A stretch of DNA of 37,281 nt from Methanobacterium sp. PtaB.Bin024 (GTDB taxonomy: Archaea; Methanobacteriota; Methanobacteria; Methanobacteriales; Methanobacteriaceae): contig MVPY01000087.1 of NCBI GenBank assembly GCA_002067065.1, forward strand, positions 1 through 37,281, read 5' to 3'. Shown piece by piece: positions 35,555 to 37,281 of this stretch; position 1 is the stretch's first letter; every line of letters starts with the position of its first letter. The notes below the pieces were generated by a model. The model saw nothing but the letters and a program-made list of their open reading frames with translations, was not told the DNA's origin and ran no database searches. The position numbers and the translations under genes were made by a program.

Positions 35555-37281
35555 ATGTACTTTAACAATAAACTAATTATTATCTCCTTATTGTTCATTT
35601 GTGTATTCGTACCGATTGTGATGGCAGGATCAGCTTCTGCTAAAACCATATATGTAAAGGATGTATCTTACTACACTGGAACCTCCCTTAATAGCCAGAT
35701 CCAATCATTATTGGATGCAGCTGAATCAGGAGATACCATTGAATTCATGGGATTGGCCTATGAAAACCTGCAACTTTTAGTTACCACTCAACTTAACCTA
35801 GTAAGCACGTCAGGAACCATGATAACTTCATCATCAGGCACTGCAGTGTTCCTCATTAACGGACCAGAAGCTTCAGGGACTCAGATCAGTGGATTTACCA
35901 TTAACACCAATGGAAGCTCGGGGATATATGTCAACAACACCAACAATACAGTTATCTCGGACAACCAGATAAATTCAACCAGTGGATCGGCAGTTAAAGT
36001 TGAAAAAAGTTCTAACACGGTTATTGAAGATAACAACCTCACTGATTCGGCCACGGGAGTGGAAGTCGATAACAGTAAAAACACCCAGATCACAGGCAAC
36101 AACATCACCCACAACCAGGATGGGGTGACTCTGGAGAATACCGTTAACACCACCATAGACAACAACAACATCTCAGATAACACAGAAAACGGAGTAGAAG
36201 TTAAACAATCAGATAAAACCGCTATTAACCATTCTACAATAAAGGACAATGGGAATAATGGTGTTGTAGTTTCAAGTTCCAACAGAACCATTGTGGATAA
36301 TTCTACAGTTAAAGGTAATGGAAATACTGCTAAGGGAAATGGCCTTTCTGTGGAAAGCAGTGACAAGGTTTTAATCTCTAACTGCCATATTGAAACAAAT
36401 TACGATGGGATAAACACTAAAGACGTATCTGACCTGATCATTGTGTACAATTACATATTAAACAATGATAATGATGGGTTGGTGCTCAGTGGATTTGTAA
36501 GAGATGTTCAAATAGTTGACAACACCATCCAGGGAAATTTATATGGAATTAAACTGGACAGTGACACTGATAACCTCAACCTCACAGGTAACATCATCAC
36601 CGATCAAAAATCGTCAAAGTCTGACCCGGTTTCTGGTGCAGGAATCTCATTCGAATCCCATTACATTCAAAAAGATACCAACGTCATTGAACACAATGCA
36701 GTCTATAGTAATGGTGGTAAGGATATCGATGCAAGAAACTCCAACCCCATCTATGATCAATACAATCAGATAGCTATAGGTTCAAATTGGTATGGGACCA
36801 ATGATCAGTCGAGTGTTAACATCTGTTGTTGTGTGAAGAGTACTGCCACTCAAATGAAGATCATCAGAACTGGTTATGATACCTATACAGTGATCTTTGT
36901 TGATGGAGACACTGGAGAAATTGAATCAGATTTGTCATCTCTATTGGTGAGGATTTCTAAAGGCAATAGCCAACAGGTTCAATATACACGCACTGAAAAT
37001 GGTGTAGCCAGTGGCAAACTTGTAGGTGACAAAAATAGCGTGGCATATGTAGTTGCCAGTGCTGGCAAACAACTGGTCTCTGGTAGTTGGAACATGGAAA
37101 TCAGCCAAATCACCAATAAATTCTCTAAAATTAGCTCCGTCAATTATTGGGATTGGAATGCGGCAAGTGGAGGCAATGATGAGGATGGTTCAGGAAATAC
37201 TCAGGGTTCAGGTGCCGGTGATTCAGGTGCCGGTGATTCAGGTGCCAACTCAGGCACAGCAACCAGTTCCGGTAGTTCAAG
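35555..37281 (+). CDS. Adhesin-like secreted protein with parallel beta-helix repeats (partial)
   Basis: The frame runs from ATG 35555 (strong GGGAGGTGA site) without a stop to the window edge: 575 codons visible. A signal peptide (hydrophobic ~7-25, then GSASA) precedes KTIYVKD and LLDAAESGDTIEF, then about ten right-handed beta-helix (PbH1) repeats of the form N-T-x-I-x-x-N-x-I-x-x-N up to residue ~420. An unusual Cys triplet (NICCCVKS, ~425) follows, then a beta-rich domain (~435-535) and three copies of a Gly-Ala-Gly-Asp-Ser pentapeptide repeat near the edge. It is a cell-surface protein, probably anchored by a C-terminal part outside the window. Such proteins are numerous in Methanobacteriales and their ligands are mostly unknown. 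Confidence 0.85.
   Translation, partial: MYFNNKLIIISLLFICVFVPIVMAGSASAKTIYVKDVSYYTGTSLNSQIQSLLDAAESGDTIEFMGLAYENLQLLVTTQLNLVSTSGTMITSSSGTAVFLINGPEASGTQISGFTINTNGSSGIYVNNTNNTVISDNQINSTSGSAVKVEKSSNTVIEDNNLTDSATGVEVDNSKNTQITGNNITHNQDGVTLENTVNTTIDNNNISDNTENGVEVKQSDKTAINHSTIKDNGNNGVVVSSSNRTIVDNSTVKGNGNTAKGNGLSVESSDKVLISNCHIETNYDGINTKDVSDLIIVYNYILNNDNDGLVLSGFVRDVQIVDNTIQGNLYGIKLDSDTDNLNLTGNIITDQKSSKSDPVSGAGISFESHYIQKDTNVIEHNAVYSNGGKDIDARNSNPIYDQYNQIAIGSNWYGTNDQSSVNICCCVKSTATQMKIIRTGYDTYTVIFVDGDTGEIESDLSSLLVRISKGNSQQVQYTRTENGVASGKLVGDKNSVAYVVASAGKQLVSGSWNMEISQITNKFSKISSVNYWDWNAASGGNDEDGSGNTQGSGAGDSGAGDSGANSGTATSSGSS

Overview
The window comes from a hydrogenotrophic methanogen of the order Methanobacteriales, most likely the genus Methanobacterium. 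The evidence is the formylmethanofuran dehydrogenase genes at the left edge, an archaeal-order nitrogenase cluster with nifI1 and nifI2 lying between nifH and nifD, several FmdE-family proteins, DUF2097/DUF2149/DUF2162 proteins and adhesin-like secreted proteins. The DNA is AT-rich, with AT-rich archaeal TATA promoters, strong GGAGGTGA ribosome-binding sites and oligo-T terminators. I saw no tRNA, rRNA, CRISPR array or insertion sequence.

Layout. (1) 2-1338, + strand: the end of fwdA, then fwdC and a hairpin/oligo-T terminator. (2) 1459-2121, +: two tandem DUF2097-type paralogues. (3) 2182-4986, -: a molybdate/tungstate ABC importer (modABC) with a palindrome over its predicted start site. 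(4) 5178-7139, -: a molybdopterin oxidoreductase with a TTG start. (5) 7295-16474, -: the nitrogen-fixation block. In transcription order it is ferredoxin, NifX-like, nifH, nifI1, nifI2, nifD, nifK, a hairpin, nifE, nifN, NifX-like, ferredoxin, so the core is bracketed at both ends by a ferredoxin/NifX-like pair. (6) 17037-18447: a PsbP-like lipid-anchored or membrane-anchored protein, a two-TM small protein, a 23-residue one-TM miniprotein and a 50-residue ribbon-helix-helix protein. (7) 18505-21186, -: an FmdE/DUF364/methyltransferase/FmdE-like operon. (8) 21305-23815, -: an 836-residue secreted, C-terminally anchored surface protein. (9) 24084-25591, -: a radical SAM enzyme with a small protein that begins MKIRTDFVTNSSS. 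(10) 25719-26720, -: an XdhC/CoxI-family protein. (11) 26721-27502: non-coding, with a nitrogen operator and a strongly structured RNA-like element. (12) 27503-28354, -: a methyltransferase. (13) 28784-34372, +: a seven-gene operon of DUF2162, ExbB/TolQ-like, DUF2149 (ExbD-like), binding protein, FecCD permease, ATPase and FmdE. (14) 34526-35143, -: a methyltransferase. (15) 35555 to the edge, +: an adhesin-like parallel beta-helix protein.

How it works together. The common thread is molybdenum/tungsten chemistry and metal supply: formylmethanofuran dehydrogenase, molybdate uptake, a molybdopterin enzyme, Mo-nitrogenase, an XdhC-type Moco protein and three FmdE-family proteins. Three near-identical operators of the GGAA-N6-TTCC type (15590-15612, 16613-16635, 26915-26937), each about 28 bases downstream of a TATA box, tie nifH, the upstream ferredoxin and the xdhC-like gene into one nitrogen (NrpR-type) regulon.

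The best candidate for an undescribed system is the surface-to-membrane import module. The ExbB/ExbD-like pair plus FecCD-type ABC importer operon and the distant 836-residue surface protein share a 17-base promoter block (AACGATATGTTTAwATA), followed by inverted repeats containing ATAAACGA. The beta-helix adhesin also carries TTTATAAACGAT just ahead of its ribosome-binding site. This suggests an energised metal or metal-chelate uptake system in an archaeon with no outer membrane. The second candidate is the radical SAM/NSSS-leader pair.
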